Shown: in pieces, positions 38,912 through 48,165 of the stretch | Numbering within the stretch: position 1 is the first letter of the stretch | Layout: every line of letters starts with the position of its first letter | Assembly (NCBI GenBank): GCA_016720805.1 | Contig: JADKJZ010000014.1 | Coordinates: forward strand, 1 to 64,000 | Length of the DNA: 64,000 nucleotides | From: Gemmatimonadota bacterium | GTDB lineage: Bacteria; Gemmatimonadota; Gemmatimonadetes; Gemmatimonadales; GWC2-71-9 | Direction of reading: 5' to 3' | Translations under genes and position numbers: made by a program | The notes under the pieces: model-generated | What the model was told of the DNA's origin: nothing | What the model saw: only the letters and a program-made list of their open reading frames with translations | Databases searched by the model: none

Positions 38912-40936
38912 ATGTCCTTCCCGATTGCACGTCGCCTGTCGACGCTGGCGCTTGCTGTTGGTGCGCTGCCGCTGGTGATGTCGGCCCAGACGCCGCTCCC
39001 TCGCCCGATCCACCGCGAGATTCCGCTTACCAACATGATCCGGCGTGCCTTCACCGCCGGGACCCGTGATTCGACCGGCCGACCGGGCCGGAACTACTGG
39101 CAGCTCCGCACCGACTACCGGATCTCGGCGCGACTCGATCCCGCGACCGGCATCCTGACCGGCACCGAGACGCTCGCCTTCCAGAACACCAGTGACACGC
39201 CGATGCGCCAAGTTGTGCTTCGGCTTGATCAGAACCTGTTCGCGCCGAATGTGCCGCGCGCCGAGGCGCTGCCGTCGTTGACCGACGGGATGAAGGTGAC
39301 GCGGCTGGTGGTGAACGGCACCGCCGTCGATCTGACGCCGGCGGCCGGCGGACGTGGTGCTGGCGGGCGTGGCGCAGGGGCTGCTCCGGCGCCGACGCGC
39401 ATCTTCGTCAACGGACTCAATCAGACCGTTGCCACGATGACACTTCCGACGCCGATCGCCGCGGGTGCCTCGGCGACGATTGAAGCGGACTGGAATTTCC
39501 GGGTGCCGCTGGTGGCTGGGGCGCGTGGCCTCCGCATGGGATCGTGGGGCGACTCGCTCTTCCAGGTGGCGCAGTGGTACCCACGCCTCGCGATGTACGA
39601 CGACCTGCGCGGCTGGGACACCGATCCCTATCTCCGGCCCGTCCGAGTTCTACAACAACTTCCGGCCACTTCGACGTGACGATCGATGTCCCGGCGGGAT
39701 GGGTGGTCGGCGCGACCGGACTGCTGCAGAACCCGGAGCAGGTCCTCACGCCAGCCGTCCGCGAGCGGCTCTCCCACGTGCTCGAATCCGATTCGACCCG
39801 GATCATCGTCGGGCCCGCCGACTTCGGCGCTGGCAAGGCGACCGTCGCGGGCGATCGACTGTCGTGGCACTTCGTCGCGGACACCGTGGGTGACTTTGCC
39901 TGGGGCACGTCGAACCAGTTCGTCTGGGACGCGACCCGCGCGACGATTCCCGGCAAGGGTCCGATCCCGGTCTACGGGATGTACCTCCCTGGGCACGCCA
40001 CCGCCTACGCGCGTGGCGGCGCGGTCAACCGGCACGCGCTCGAGTTCTACTCGAAGCTCTGGATGCCGTACGCCTTCCCGATCCTGACGATGCTCGATGG
40101 CCCCGACGGCGGCATGGAATATCCGATGACGATCTTCTCGGGTGTCGGTGCGGCTGACCCACGAGACGGGCCACCAGTGGTGGCCGATGATGGTGGGCGT
40201 CAACGAGACCTGGTACGGCTTCATGGACGAGGGCTTCAATCAGTACATGAATCAGCTCTCGAGCGCCGACAGCCGCGGCCAGCCCGCGCGGCTCGATGGC
40301 GCGGGCCAGAGCTACGGCCGGACCAGCGGCGACGAGCGCGAGGCGCCGCTGATGTGGGACGCCAACTACGGCGGCCCGCAGTACTCCTTCCAGGCATACG
40401 GCAAGGCGCCGCTCATGCTCTCGATGCTTGGGGGCGTGGTCGGCGACAGCGCGGTGCAGCGGGCGATGAGCGAGTACGCCAAGGCGTGGCGCTTCAAGCA
40501 TCCCTCGCCGTGGGACTACGCCAACTTCATGAGCAACGCGCTCAAGAACCGCGCGCCGGAGCTCGGCTGGTTCTGGTACTCGTGGCTCTTCACCACGGAC
40601 GCGGTCCAGGGCTCGATCCAGAAGGTCGTCACCACGGGACTCAAGACGACGGTGACGGTGCACCAGGACGGCGCAATGCCCTCACCAGTGGTGCTCAAGG
40701 TGCAGTTCGCCCCGAAGGGGAAGGCAATCCGGCCGATGCCGGGCGTCACGATGACTGACTCGGTCACGGCGATCGTCACCTATCCGGTGAGTGTCTGGTT
40801 CGACGGCCGTCGCAACTTCAACGCGGTGCTCTCCTTCGGTGGGCGCGCGATCGAGAAGATCACGCTTGATCCGTTTGGGCGCTTCCCGGATCGGGACGTG
40901 ACGGACAATGTGTGGCCGAAGGCGGCGCAGCCGTGA
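38912..40936 (+). CDS. Second secreted M1-family metallopeptidase, frameshifted
   Basis: ATG 38912 follows CGGAGG by six bases. Signal peptide TLALAVGALPLVMSA before Gln. The first frame runs to 39679 and ends in GDSLFQVAQWYPRLAMYDD; the sequence continues in the next frame as SGHFDVTIDVPAGWVVGATG after two extra C near 39650, and after an extra G near 40140 in a third frame with the zinc site LTHETGHQWWP (HExxH) and MDEGFNQY (third ligand Glu). GGMEYPM lies just before. Repaired length about 673 residues, closely similar in layout to the M1 gene at 30.3 kb (WYPR, YDD-RGW, GWVVGATG). A Gly/Ala-rich GGRGAGGRGAGAAPAP insert lies near residue 150. Confidence 0.88.
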
Positions 40937-41069
40937 AGTGAAGGTGAGGGGTGAGGGGTTCTGTCATCCCGAACAACGCGAGGGATCTGCGTGGTCGCGA
41001 ATACGCAGGTCCCTCGCTTCGCTCGGGATGACAATGCCCCCTCACCCCTCACCCCTCACCCCTCACCAT
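40933..41069. repeat. Heptamer arms flanking a 72-bp inverted repeat
   Basis: Left arm 40933-40958 has GTGA units (AGGTGAG GGGTGAG); right arm 41038-41069 has CTCACCC four times. Between them, 40962-41033 is an inverted repeat starting TGTCATCCCGA and ending TCGGGATGACA, with inner halves GCGAGGGA/TCCCTCGC. It would fold into one long cruciform or hairpin. Stop codons of both flanking genes use TGA triplets of the heptamers. Confidence 0.7.
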
Positions 41070-41589
41070 TCTTCTCAACGATCTTCTTCACCCGATGCCG
41101 CTCCACCTCCGTCGGCCTCCCTTCCGCATCAAACGGCTGCTTGAAGGTGAACGCTTCCGGCGTCGAGCCCATCGTGTGCAATTGCTCCAGCCTCTCCACC
41201 GCCTCGGCCCAGGTCGGCTGGTGCGCGTCGTCGACCCACCACGCCACGTAGGATGGCCATTCCGGCGGGCGGAACCACGCCTTCCGCTGGCGCAGCGACT
41301 CCGCATGCTGGCCGCCGTAGGTGTAGGCAAACACCGTCTCGAGGTCCTGCCAGAGCGAAAATGAGCGCGTCACCTGGGGCGCGTCCTCGGGGGCGACGAA
41401 CGAGGGCAGCACCGGCTCGCCCCAACTGTGGCGGCCGGTATCGGGGTCGACGCGCGACTGGTCGAGGAACCCCTCGGCGCGTTCCGCGGCCGCGTTGGTC
41501 GGGTCGATCGCGGCGAGGAACGACGCCGAATCGGGATGCTGCCGCGGGGCGCGGAGGATGGCGAAGGTGAAGAAGGCGAGGCGCGGCAT
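41056..41589 (-). CDS. DUF3291 domain protein
   Basis: 177 residues. Contains SFSLWQDLETVFAYTYGGQHAESLRQRKAWF and WPSYVAWWVDDAHQPTWAEAVERLEQLH, the conserved core of DUF3291 (a dimeric alpha/beta-barrel-like fold of unknown role). It ends EKNGEG with its TGA inside the repeat array, so the last residues are repeat-encoded. ATG 41589 was preferred to GTG 41592. A ten-base gap separates it from the propeller gene upstream. Confidence 0.82.
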   Translation of the reverse strand: MPRLAFFTFAILRAPRQHPDSASFLAAIDPTNAAAERAEGFLDQSRVDPDTGRHSWGEPVLPSFVAPEDAPQVTRSFSLWQDLETVFAYTYGGQHAESLRQRKAWFRPPEWPSYVAWWVDDAHQPTWAEAVERLEQLHTMGSTPEAFTFKQPFDAEGRPTEVERHRVKKIVEKNGEG

Positions 41590-41601
41590 CACGCCCGCAA
41601 T

Positions 41602-42669
41602 CTAGCGCCCCACCCGATAGCGGACGACGCCCTGCACGTCGTCGGCGTCGGTGATCGTGCCCCACGCGGTGCCGAGCTCGGCCGCGCGCAGCGTGATTTC
41701 GCTCGGCACGGTGACCACGCCGACGGTCACGCCCTTCGGATCGAGGACCAGCCACCGATGCCGGGTCCGAGGATGCGCTCCTCGAGCCAGACGGAGTAGT
41801 CACGGCCGAGGATGACCCTCCGGATCGGCGGGAAGTTCGGGTAGGGCTTCGGATTCGGCATCGCGGCAACCGCATCCGGTGGCGAGTCCTTGATGATCAT
41901 CGCCCGGATCGCGGCCAGGCTGTCTGCTGCGCCTTTCGTGGCTGGAACAGGCACGTACCCGATCGAGCGCGAGAACCGGGTCACGCCCTGGTCGTCGACC
42001 ACGGTGACCAAGTGGCGAAGGACAAAAGGGAATGCCGGTCGTGCCGCTGCCTTTCGCGTAGCGATATTCGACGATGCACCTGTCGAGGGGCCGCGCAAGC
42101 AATCGCTTCTTGAACTCGCCGCTCGGTGCGATGCGCACGATGATGGCAGCGCCCGAGTCCACGCCGGCCGCCCAGCTTGGACGCGGACTGGTAGGACGGA
42201 ACGACGCGGCTGCACGCAGATCGCCGCCAGGCAACACGGCCTGGGTGGAATAGGCGATCGGCAGGTCATTGCGTTCCAGCCCCAGTGACAATGGCTGCGG
42301 GAATCCCCTCACGTACTTGAGGTCGGGACCGAAGATGCTCACGCGCGAAAGGCTCGGATCGAGGGCCCAGAGGGAGTCTCCGATGAATCCGATCCGGGTC
42401 GGATTCTGGAACTCTCCCGGTCCGCCCCCGCTGCGACCGATGATGGAAACACCACCGTTTGGCCCGAAGGCCTTGAGGAGCTTCTGCTTCCGCTGGGGCA
42501 CCACGATCTGGCCGCGACGTGATACGGCCATGTATTGCACCGAAGCGAGGTCCGCCTCCTCGGGGGCAATCAGCAGGTCCCGCGTGATCGTGAGGGTCTT
42601 CGGCGCCTGCGCGCTGGCTCCGAGCGGAAGCAACAGGGCGCAGGCCGCCACCGCGAGCCGGGCGATCAT
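41602..42669 (-). CDS. Secreted six-bladed beta-propeller-like protein, copy A, frameshifted
   Basis: Signal peptide LAVAACALLLPLGASA before Gln, then APKTLTITRDLLIAPEEADL and NHL/6-bladed propeller-type sequence (GPNGGVSIIGRSGGGPGEFQNPTRIGFIGDSLWALDP, here only the fragments GGGPGEFQNP and GDSLWALDP are key). Indels near 42020 and 41755 shift the frame; the end reads LVLDPKGVTVGVV and DADDVQGVVRYRVGR. Repaired length about 355 residues. It is a close paralogue of the gene just upstream, whose stop overlaps its ATG (ATGA at 42666-42669). Confidence 0.8.
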
Positions 42670-43813
42670 CGCCCCACCCGATAGCGGACGACACCCTGCA
42701 CGTCGTCGGCGTCCTTGGTCAGGCCCCAGATGGTGCCGAGTTCCGCGACCTGCAGCTCCACTTCGGGTGGCAGCATGACGACGCCGACGGTCGCGCCTTT
42801 CGGGTCAAGGACCAGCCACCGATGTTCGGGCCCTGCGATTCGCTCCTCGAGCCAGACGGAGTAGTCGCGGCCGAGCACGACCCGGCGGATCGGCGGATAG
42901 GTCGGGTAGGGAGTCACCTTGGGCATCGCCGCCACCATCGGAGCAGGCATTCCCTTTTGCGATTCCTTCCGCCGTGCAAGCATGCTGTCCATCGCGGGCT
43001 TGCTGATCGTCAAAGGGGTGTACGGAAACGACCGTGCGAAGCGGGTCGCTCCCTGATCGTCCACGACCGTGACTCGATAGCTCCCTGCCTTGCCCGCGCC
43101 CGCCTCGACATCGACGGATGCTACCCCGATGGAGCCGTTCCAGTCGGTGGACACACGCTCAGGGCAGAACGGGATCATCGTGGTGCCGCTGCCCTTCTCG
43201 AAAGTGTACGAGACCTGGCACTTCGAACGGGCAGCCACCATCAACCGACGCTTGTACTCGCCCGCCGGCGAGATACGGACAAGCAGCGTGGCGCCGGAGT
43301 CGACGTCAGCCGCCCAAGTCGGCTTCGGGGCCGTCGCTCGGAGGGAGGCGATCGCGCGCAAATCCCCGCCCGGCAACACGGCCTGGATGAAGTAGCTCAC
43401 CGGGGCGACTGGCGGCGCCACTCGTGGCCGACATCGGCTGGGGGAAGGTCCGGACATACTTGAAGTCGGGGCCGTAGATGTTGACGCGCATCAGGACGGG
43501 GTCGAGGGCCCAGAGCGTGTCGCCCATGAAGCCGACCCGGGTCACCCGCTGAAACTCGCCGGGGCCACTCCCCTTCTGGCCGATCGTGGTGGTCGCGCCG
43601 CCGGGGCCGAACACCTTGATCAGGTTGTCGTCCATTTGGGCGACAAGAATCTGACCCTTTCGGGGAGACTGCGACGACTCCGCTGCCCGACAGATCGGCA
43701 TCGCTCGGCGGCACCAGCAGGTCCCGAGTGATCGAGAGGCTCTTCGGCGCTTGCGCCGCAAGGGAGATCGGCGACACGACCGCGGCGGCAGCCACCAGAA
43801 GCGCGAGGCGCAT
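42666..43813 (-). CDS. Secreted six-bladed beta-propeller-like protein, copy B, frameshifted
   Basis: ATG 43813 has GGAG six bases upstream. Signal peptide LLVAAAAVVSPISLAA before Gln, then APKSLSITRDLLVPPSDADLSG, matching copy A residue for residue in places. Motifs GSGPGEFQRVTRVGFMGDTLWALDP and the C-terminal DADDVQGVVRYRVGR (shared with copy A) mark a tandem duplication. Frame changes near 43660 and 43420. Secreted, function unknown; many such proteins are predicted to bind peptides or sugars. Confidence 0.8.
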
Positions 43814-43862
43814 GAGACGCTCCAGACAGAAGGGGGAGGGTGTCCTCGAATCTACGTCGACT

Positions 43863-44270
43863 CTAGCCGGGGCGACGGAATCCCCCCGCCAGCAGGTTCC
43901 GGATCGGCAGGAAGAGCGGCTCTGGCAGCGCCCTCCAGTCGAACCACCGCCACTCGGCGCACTTGGTCGGCTCCAGAACCTCGGGCTCCCCGTCCGCCGC
44001 CTCCGCCGTCACGTACAGCGTGACGTAGTGCTTCCCTTCGGCCTCGAAACGATCGTTGGTCCACGGCCCGAGTGCGGGATTGGTGATGACGAGCCCTGTC
44101 TCTTCCCAGGCTTCCCGTGCGGCGCATTCCTCGATCGATTCGCCGTCCTCCAGATGCCCACCCGGGAACTGCCAGCAGCCGTCGCCATGCGACGCGGAAC
44201 GCCGGAGGCCGAGGAGGACTTGGCCATGGCGTTCGATGATGACGGCGACGCCAATTCTGGGGAGGTGCAT
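43863..44270 (-). CDS. Nudix hydrolase
   Basis: 135 residues. The Nudix box is complete: G38, then E at the sixth position, REAWEETGL at 52-60, following the GX5EX7REUXEEXGU pattern, binding Mg2+ to split nucleoside diphosphate linkages. The N-terminus MHLPRIGVAVIIERHGQVLLGLR is like MutT/NUDT15-type dinucleotide-cleaning enzymes, and CWQFPGGHLEDGES agrees. Likely a housekeeping or nucleotide-clearing role. Confidence 0.92.
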   Translation of the reverse strand: MHLPRIGVAVIIERHGQVLLGLRRSASHGDGCWQFPGGHLEDGESIEECAAREAWEETGLVITNPALGPWTNDRFEAEGKHYVTLYVTAEAADGEPEVLEPTKCAEWRWFDWRALPEPLFLPIRNLLAGGFRRPG

Positions 44271-44287
44271 TCGGGCGGGCGGGTTGG

Positions 44288-44399
44288 GGGTGAACGGTGA
44301 ACGGTGAATGGTAAGGGGTGAGGGGGACTTACGACTTACGACCTACGACCTACGACCTTCGACCTTCGACCTACGACCCCTAACGACCAACGACTTACA
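44288..44399. repeat. Heptamer array with two repeat classes
   Basis: Begins with GGTGAAC GGTGAAC GGTGAAT and GGGGTGA, then changes to units read on the minus strand as GTCGTAA, GTCGTAG (four or more), GTCGAAG (twice) and GTCGTTG. At least thirteen 7-bp units in all. It lies in the divergent region of the Nudix and S41 genes. Confidence 0.75.
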
Positions 44400-44481
44400 C
44401 CATCCTGACATTCCCCGACAACCATCCCCCGCCAACCCCCGTCCCAAGTGATTGGTGCCTTTCCTCCCTTCAGGAGTCCTC

Positions 44482-45828
44482 GTGCCCGGTATCCGTTGCG
44501 CTCGTGGAACGTGTGTCCTCGTGCTGTCCCTCGGCTGGTTACCTATGCTGGCCGCGCAGGGTGGCACCGAGGCACGGGCCGCTGCCCAGCGGGAGGACCT
44601 GCTCGCTTTTGGCCGAGACTTCCTCGCCGTGGACAAGGCGTACACGCCGGCGGCGCGCGCGACGGCCGAGCAGCGGCTGGCGGCGCTCACGGCGAAGGCG
44701 GGGACGATCTCCGATGTCCGGATGGTGCTGTCGCTCGCGCAGATCGTGGCGCTCGCCGACAACGGTCACACGCTGATGGTGAGCCGCGGCTCCGCGCCGG
44801 AGATGGCGCGCGTCGGCATTCGCATTCTCCCCTTCGGCGACGACTTCGTGGTGGTCCAGGCGACCACCGATCATGCCGATCTCCTCGGCGGTCGTGTCGT
44901 CGCGATCAATGACGTACCGATCGCGGCCGTACGCGACAGCGCGCGCACGCTCACCGGCGGCATCACGTCGTGGCGCGACCGGATGGCGCCAGCCTTCCTC
45001 GAGAGCCCCGGCCAGCTGCAGGCGATGGGGCTCGGCACCTCGACGACGCAGGCGAGCTACCGCCTCGCGATGCCGGATGGCAAGAGCCGGGACGTCACAC
45101 TGACGAGTGGCCAGGCGTCGCCACGGGATCGACAGGGCTCGGTGGCGATGCTCTATCCCGCGAGTGGCGCGGGATGGCAGAGTCTGTTGCCCGCCGACCG
45201 GGCACCGTGGTCGCTGCAGGGGGCGGGGGAAACGATGCGTCGGCGCGATGCGCCCGAGCTCGATGCGATGGTGATCCAGTTGCGCGCAAACGTGAATGGT
45301 CAGCAGTCGATCGCCGGCTTCCTTGCCGAATCCGATTCGTTGCGGAAGGCGGCGGGGCGGAAGCACATCGTCCTCGACATGCGGATGAATGGTGGCGGCA
45401 ACCTGCAGCTCACGCGCGACTGGATGCAGTCGATCGTCTCGAAGCTCCCGGCCGACGGGCGCGTCATCGTGCTCACCTCGCCGTGGACCTTCTCGGCGGC
45501 GATCTCGTCGGTCGGTTACCTCAAGCAGGCGGGCGGCGATCGCGTCACGCTGGTTGGCGAGGCACCGGGCGACCGGCTCAACTTCTTCGCCGAGGGGAGT
45601 CCGGCGGCACTGCCGAATTCCGGGGCGATGTTCCTCGTCGCGAAGGAGCGCCACGACTATCAAGGCGGGTGCAAGGCGTACACCGACTGCCATCGGCCAG
45701 TGATGGCCTACCCGATCGCGGTTCCCAATCTCGATCCGAGCGTGCCGGCACCCTGGACGGCGGCGGCCTATCAGGCGGGGCGCGACCCGGGGATGGAGGC
45801 CGTCGCGAGGGTGCTCGGGCACCCCTGA
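44482..45828 (+). CDS. Secreted S41-family (C-terminal-processing-like) peptidase
   Basis: 448 residues from a GTG with CAGGAG five bases upstream. Signal peptide CVLVLSLGWLPMLAA before Gln. The C-terminal half has IVLDMRMNGGGNLQLTRDW, the beta-strand that precedes the active site in S41 proteins, then VLTSPWTFSAAISSVGYLKQ, where the nucleophile Ser is expected (TFSAA). No clear PDZ domain. Family members cut proteins at C-terminal tails; the usual Lys is not obvious, so activity is uncertain. Confidence 0.8.
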   Translation: MPGIRCARGTCVLVLSLGWLPMLAAQGGTEARAAAQREDLLAFGRDFLAVDKAYTPAARATAEQRLAALTAKAGTISDVRMVLSLAQIVALADNGHTLMVSRGSAPEMARVGIRILPFGDDFVVVQATTDHADLLGGRVVAINDVPIAAVRDSARTLTGGITSWRDRMAPAFLESPGQLQAMGLGTSTTQASYRLAMPDGKSRDVTLTSGQASPRDRQGSVAMLYPASGAGWQSLLPADRAPWSLQGAGETMRRRDAPELDAMVIQLRANVNGQQSIAGFLAESDSLRKAAGRKHIVLDMRMNGGGNLQLTRDWMQSIVSKLPADGRVIVLTSPWTFSAAISSVGYLKQAGGDRVTLVGEAPGDRLNFFAEGSPAALPNSGAMFLVAKERHDYQGGCKAYTDCHRPVMAYPIAVPNLDPSVPAPWTAAAYQAGRDPGMEAVARVLGHP

Positions 45829-45857
45829 CGCATTTCAAGTGCGCGAGTACTCTTGGG

Positions 45858-45885
45858 GGCGGCTCCCTGCATTCAGGAAGCCGCC
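45858..45885 (+). terminator. Probable terminator of the S41 gene
   Basis: Stem GGCGGCTCCCT/AGGAAGCCGCC with one mismatch and a six-base loop, 30 bases after the stop and followed by TCCTTT. Confidence 0.45.
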
Positions 45886-45906
45886 TCCTTTGCCTCCGAG
45901 TCTCTC

Positions 45907-46551
45907 ATGCGCCGCCTCCGAATGAACGTCGCCTTTGCTGCCCTCGCGCTCGGCCTGACCGCACTTCCGGCGCAGCAACGCACCCCGCCAGCGAAAGTGA
46001 AGGTGAGCGCCGTCCTCACCGCCTTCCTCGTCGACTCCGGGATCCGGACCACCGCCCTGCCGTGGACCACGGGTAGCGCCCTCCCGATTCGCTGGGCCAC
46101 AGCGGCCCCCGTTGCGGTGGCCGATGCGCGCCTGATCAAGGCCGGCACGACGCAGGCTCGCGAAGGCCGATTCCTCGGCACGCTGGGCGACAGCGTCGCA
46201 CTCTGGATGCAGATCACCCTGCGCGGCTCCGCAGTCGGCTTGACGGGGATGTCGATCGCGCTCGATTCCATGGAGATCACCGGACCACGGGGGAAGGGCG
46301 GCTTCTTCCTGACGCGGGAGATGATCGAGCAGGCGCTGAAGAATGACGGCCTCGCCTTCCAGCCGCTCAAGTGCAATCGCGAGACCGAAGGCGCCTCCTA
46401 CGGCAATCTGGTCGACGCGGTCAAGGCGCCCGGCAAGACGGCGTCGGGCCTCTGGTGGGAGTGGCACCTGGAGTCGCAGAACCTGAAGGTGTCGCTGAGC
46501 ATGCTGTATCGGAAGGCGGAGATGGCGCAGGTGGAGTGCTATTCGGGGTGA
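45907..46551 (+). CDS. Secreted protein of unknown function
   Basis: 214 residues. Signal peptide NVAFAALALGLTALPA before Gln. The rest is beta-rich (VAVADARLIKAGTTQ, SVALWMQITLRGSAVGLTGMS, DSMEITGPRGKGGFFL) and ends in WWEWHLESQNLKVSLSMLYRK and AQVECYSG, with its TGA inside a short heptamer run. No family recognised. ATG 45907 lies after a weak GAG; ATG 45922 is an alternative. Confidence 0.65.
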   Translation: MRRLRMNVAFAALALGLTALPAQQRTPPAKVKVSAVLTAFLVDSGIRTTALPWTTGSALPIRWATAAPVAVADARLIKAGTTQAREGRFLGTLGDSVALWMQITLRGSAVGLTGMSIALDSMEITGPRGKGGFFLTREMIEQALKNDGLAFQPLKCNRETEGASYGNLVDAVKAPGKTASGLWWEWHLESQNLKVSLSMLYRKAEMAQVECYSG

Positions 46552-46570
46552 TGGGTGATCGATGATCATC
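46547..46570. repeat. Short heptamer run
   Basis: Three 7-bp units in a row (GGTGATG GGTGATC GATGATC) between the 214-residue protein gene and the fucosidase gene. The upstream gene's stop is one of the TGA triplets. Confidence 0.5.
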
Positions 46571-46612
46571 CCGTTTACCCTTCACCACCCCCACCGCACC
46601 TCCGAGTCGCTG

Positions 46613-48058
46613 ATGCGCCGCCTCCTGCTGCCCTTGCTCCTGCTCGCGACGCCAGTGTCGGCGCAGCACCCGCAGACGTACGTGCCCGACCCGGATCCGG
46701 TCGCGCGGCAGAAGATCGCCGAATGGCAGGACCTGAAGCTCGGGCTGCTGATGCACTGGGGCCCGTATTCGCAGTGGGGGACCGTCGAGTCGTGGTCGAT
46801 CTGTTCCGAAGACGTGGGATGGTGCCGGAGCCGCCAGCGTGACTCGATTGGCGTGTATGACGCCTACAAGCGCGCGTACGAGGGGCTACAGACGACGTTC
46901 AACCCGACGCAGTTCGATCCCGAACGTTGGGCCCAGGCAGCCAAGGACGCGGGGATGCGCTACGTGGTCTTCACCACCAAGCACCACGACGGTTTCTCGA
47001 TGTACGACACCCGGGAAACCGACTACCGAATCACCGGGGCGAAGACGCCTTTCTCGCTCAATCCGAAGGCGGACATCACCAGGGGGGTGTTCGATGCCTT
47101 CCGCGCGCAGGGCTTCCTGATCGGGGCCTACTTCTCGAAGCCGGACTGGCACTCGCCCGACTACTGGTGGCCCTACTACGCCACCCCGGACCGCAACCCG
47201 AACTACGACATCAAGAAGTACCCCGAGCGGTGGGCGCGCTTCGTGGCCTTCACGCATGCGCAGATCCACGAGCTGATGAGCAACTACGGTCGGGTCGACA
47301 TCCTCTGGCTCGATGGCGGCTGGGTCCGGCCGCTCGCCGACTCGACGATCCGCGCCGCGATGAACAAGCCCGACTACACCTTCGAACATCTGCAGAGCCA
47401 GGACATCGACATCCCGAGGCTGGTTCAGGAATCACGCGCGCTCCAGCCGGGGTTGATCGTGGTCGATCGCGACGTCCCTGGGCCGTACCAGAACTACCTC
47501 ACCCCCGAGGCGCGCGTCCCTGCCACGGCGCTCCCCTATCCGTGGGAAGTGCCGATGCCGATGGCGAACAGCTGGTCGTACGTCCCGAACGACCGCTACA
47601 AGTCATCGCACGTGCTGATCCAGATGCTCGTCGACGTGGTGGCCAAGGGGGGCAACCTGATGCTCAATATTGGCCCCGGTCCCGACGGCACCTGGCACGA
47701 TGCGGCCTACGATCGGCTCGCCGCGCTCGGTGCCTGGATGAAGATCCACCAGGCCTCGATCTACGGCACCAAGCCGCTCGGGCCGTCGCTGGAGGGGAAG
47801 TTCCGCTTCACGCAGTCGAAGGATGGGATCGGCTGGGTCAGCTATCTCCCCGCCGAGGGCGAGGCGATGCCGCGGGAACTCACCGTCACCACGCTCGCTC
47901 TCCCCAAGGGGGCAACGATCACTCTGCTCGCTGCCAACCGCACCATTCCGTGGGTTCCGGCCGGCGCGGGCTTCACCATGCGGATTCCGGCCGGCGTGAA
48001 CGCGCCGAATGCGGATGCGTGGGTGTTTCGGATCTCCAGGGTGAACGGTGAACGGTGA
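46613..48058 (+). CDS. GH29 alpha-L-fucosidase, secreted
   Basis: 481 residues. Signal peptide LLLPLLLLATPVSA before Gln. Strong GH29 signatures: LKLGLLMHWGPYSQWG, YVVFTTKHHDGFSMYDT with the His pair that binds fucose, and VDILWLDGGW with nucleophile Asp234. A C-terminal beta-sandwich follows from about 390. Removes alpha-L-fucose from glycans by a retaining mechanism. It ends VNGER, its last codons read from the heptamer array. Confidence 0.93.
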   Translation: MRRLLLPLLLLATPVSAQHPQTYVPDPDPVARQKIAEWQDLKLGLLMHWGPYSQWGTVESWSICSEDVGWCRSRQRDSIGVYDAYKRAYEGLQTTFNPTQFDPERWAQAAKDAGMRYVVFTTKHHDGFSMYDTRETDYRITGAKTPFSLNPKADITRGVFDAFRAQGFLIGAYFSKPDWHSPDYWWPYYATPDRNPNYDIKKYPERWARFVAFTHAQIHELMSNYGRVDILWLDGGWVRPLADSTIRAAMNKPDYTFEHLQSQDIDIPRLVQESRALQPGLIVVDRDVPGPYQNYLTPEARVPATALPYPWEVPMPMANSWSYVPNDRYKSSHVLIQMLVDVVAKGGNLMLNIGPGPDGTWHDAAYDRLAALGAWMKIHQASIYGTKPLGPSLEGKFRFTQSKDGIGWVSYLPAEGEAMPRELTVTTLALPKGATITLLAANRTIPWVPAGAGFTMRIPAGVNAPNADAWVFRISRVNGER

Positions 48059-48165
48059 ACCGGACCGGGTGAGGGGTGAGGGGTAAGGGGTAAGGGGGGT
48101 GTGCCCCCTCACTCCTCACCCCGCGCGGCCTTCGGCCGCGCCCCGTTCACCGTTCACACCGCTTC
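48040..48165. repeat. Heptamer array between two convergent glycosidase genes
   Basis: Left: GGTGAAC three times, GGGTGAG GGGTGAG GGGTAAG GGGTAAG; right: CCTCACT CCTCACC and, past a hairpin, CGTTCAC CGTTCAC. The two arms are complementary. Both flanking coding regions stop inside it. Confidence 0.75.
48123..48141. terminator. GC hairpin between convergent genes
   Basis: Perfect 8-bp stem GCGCGGCC/GGCCGCGC with loop TTC inside the heptamer array. It would work in both directions. Confidence 0.5.
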
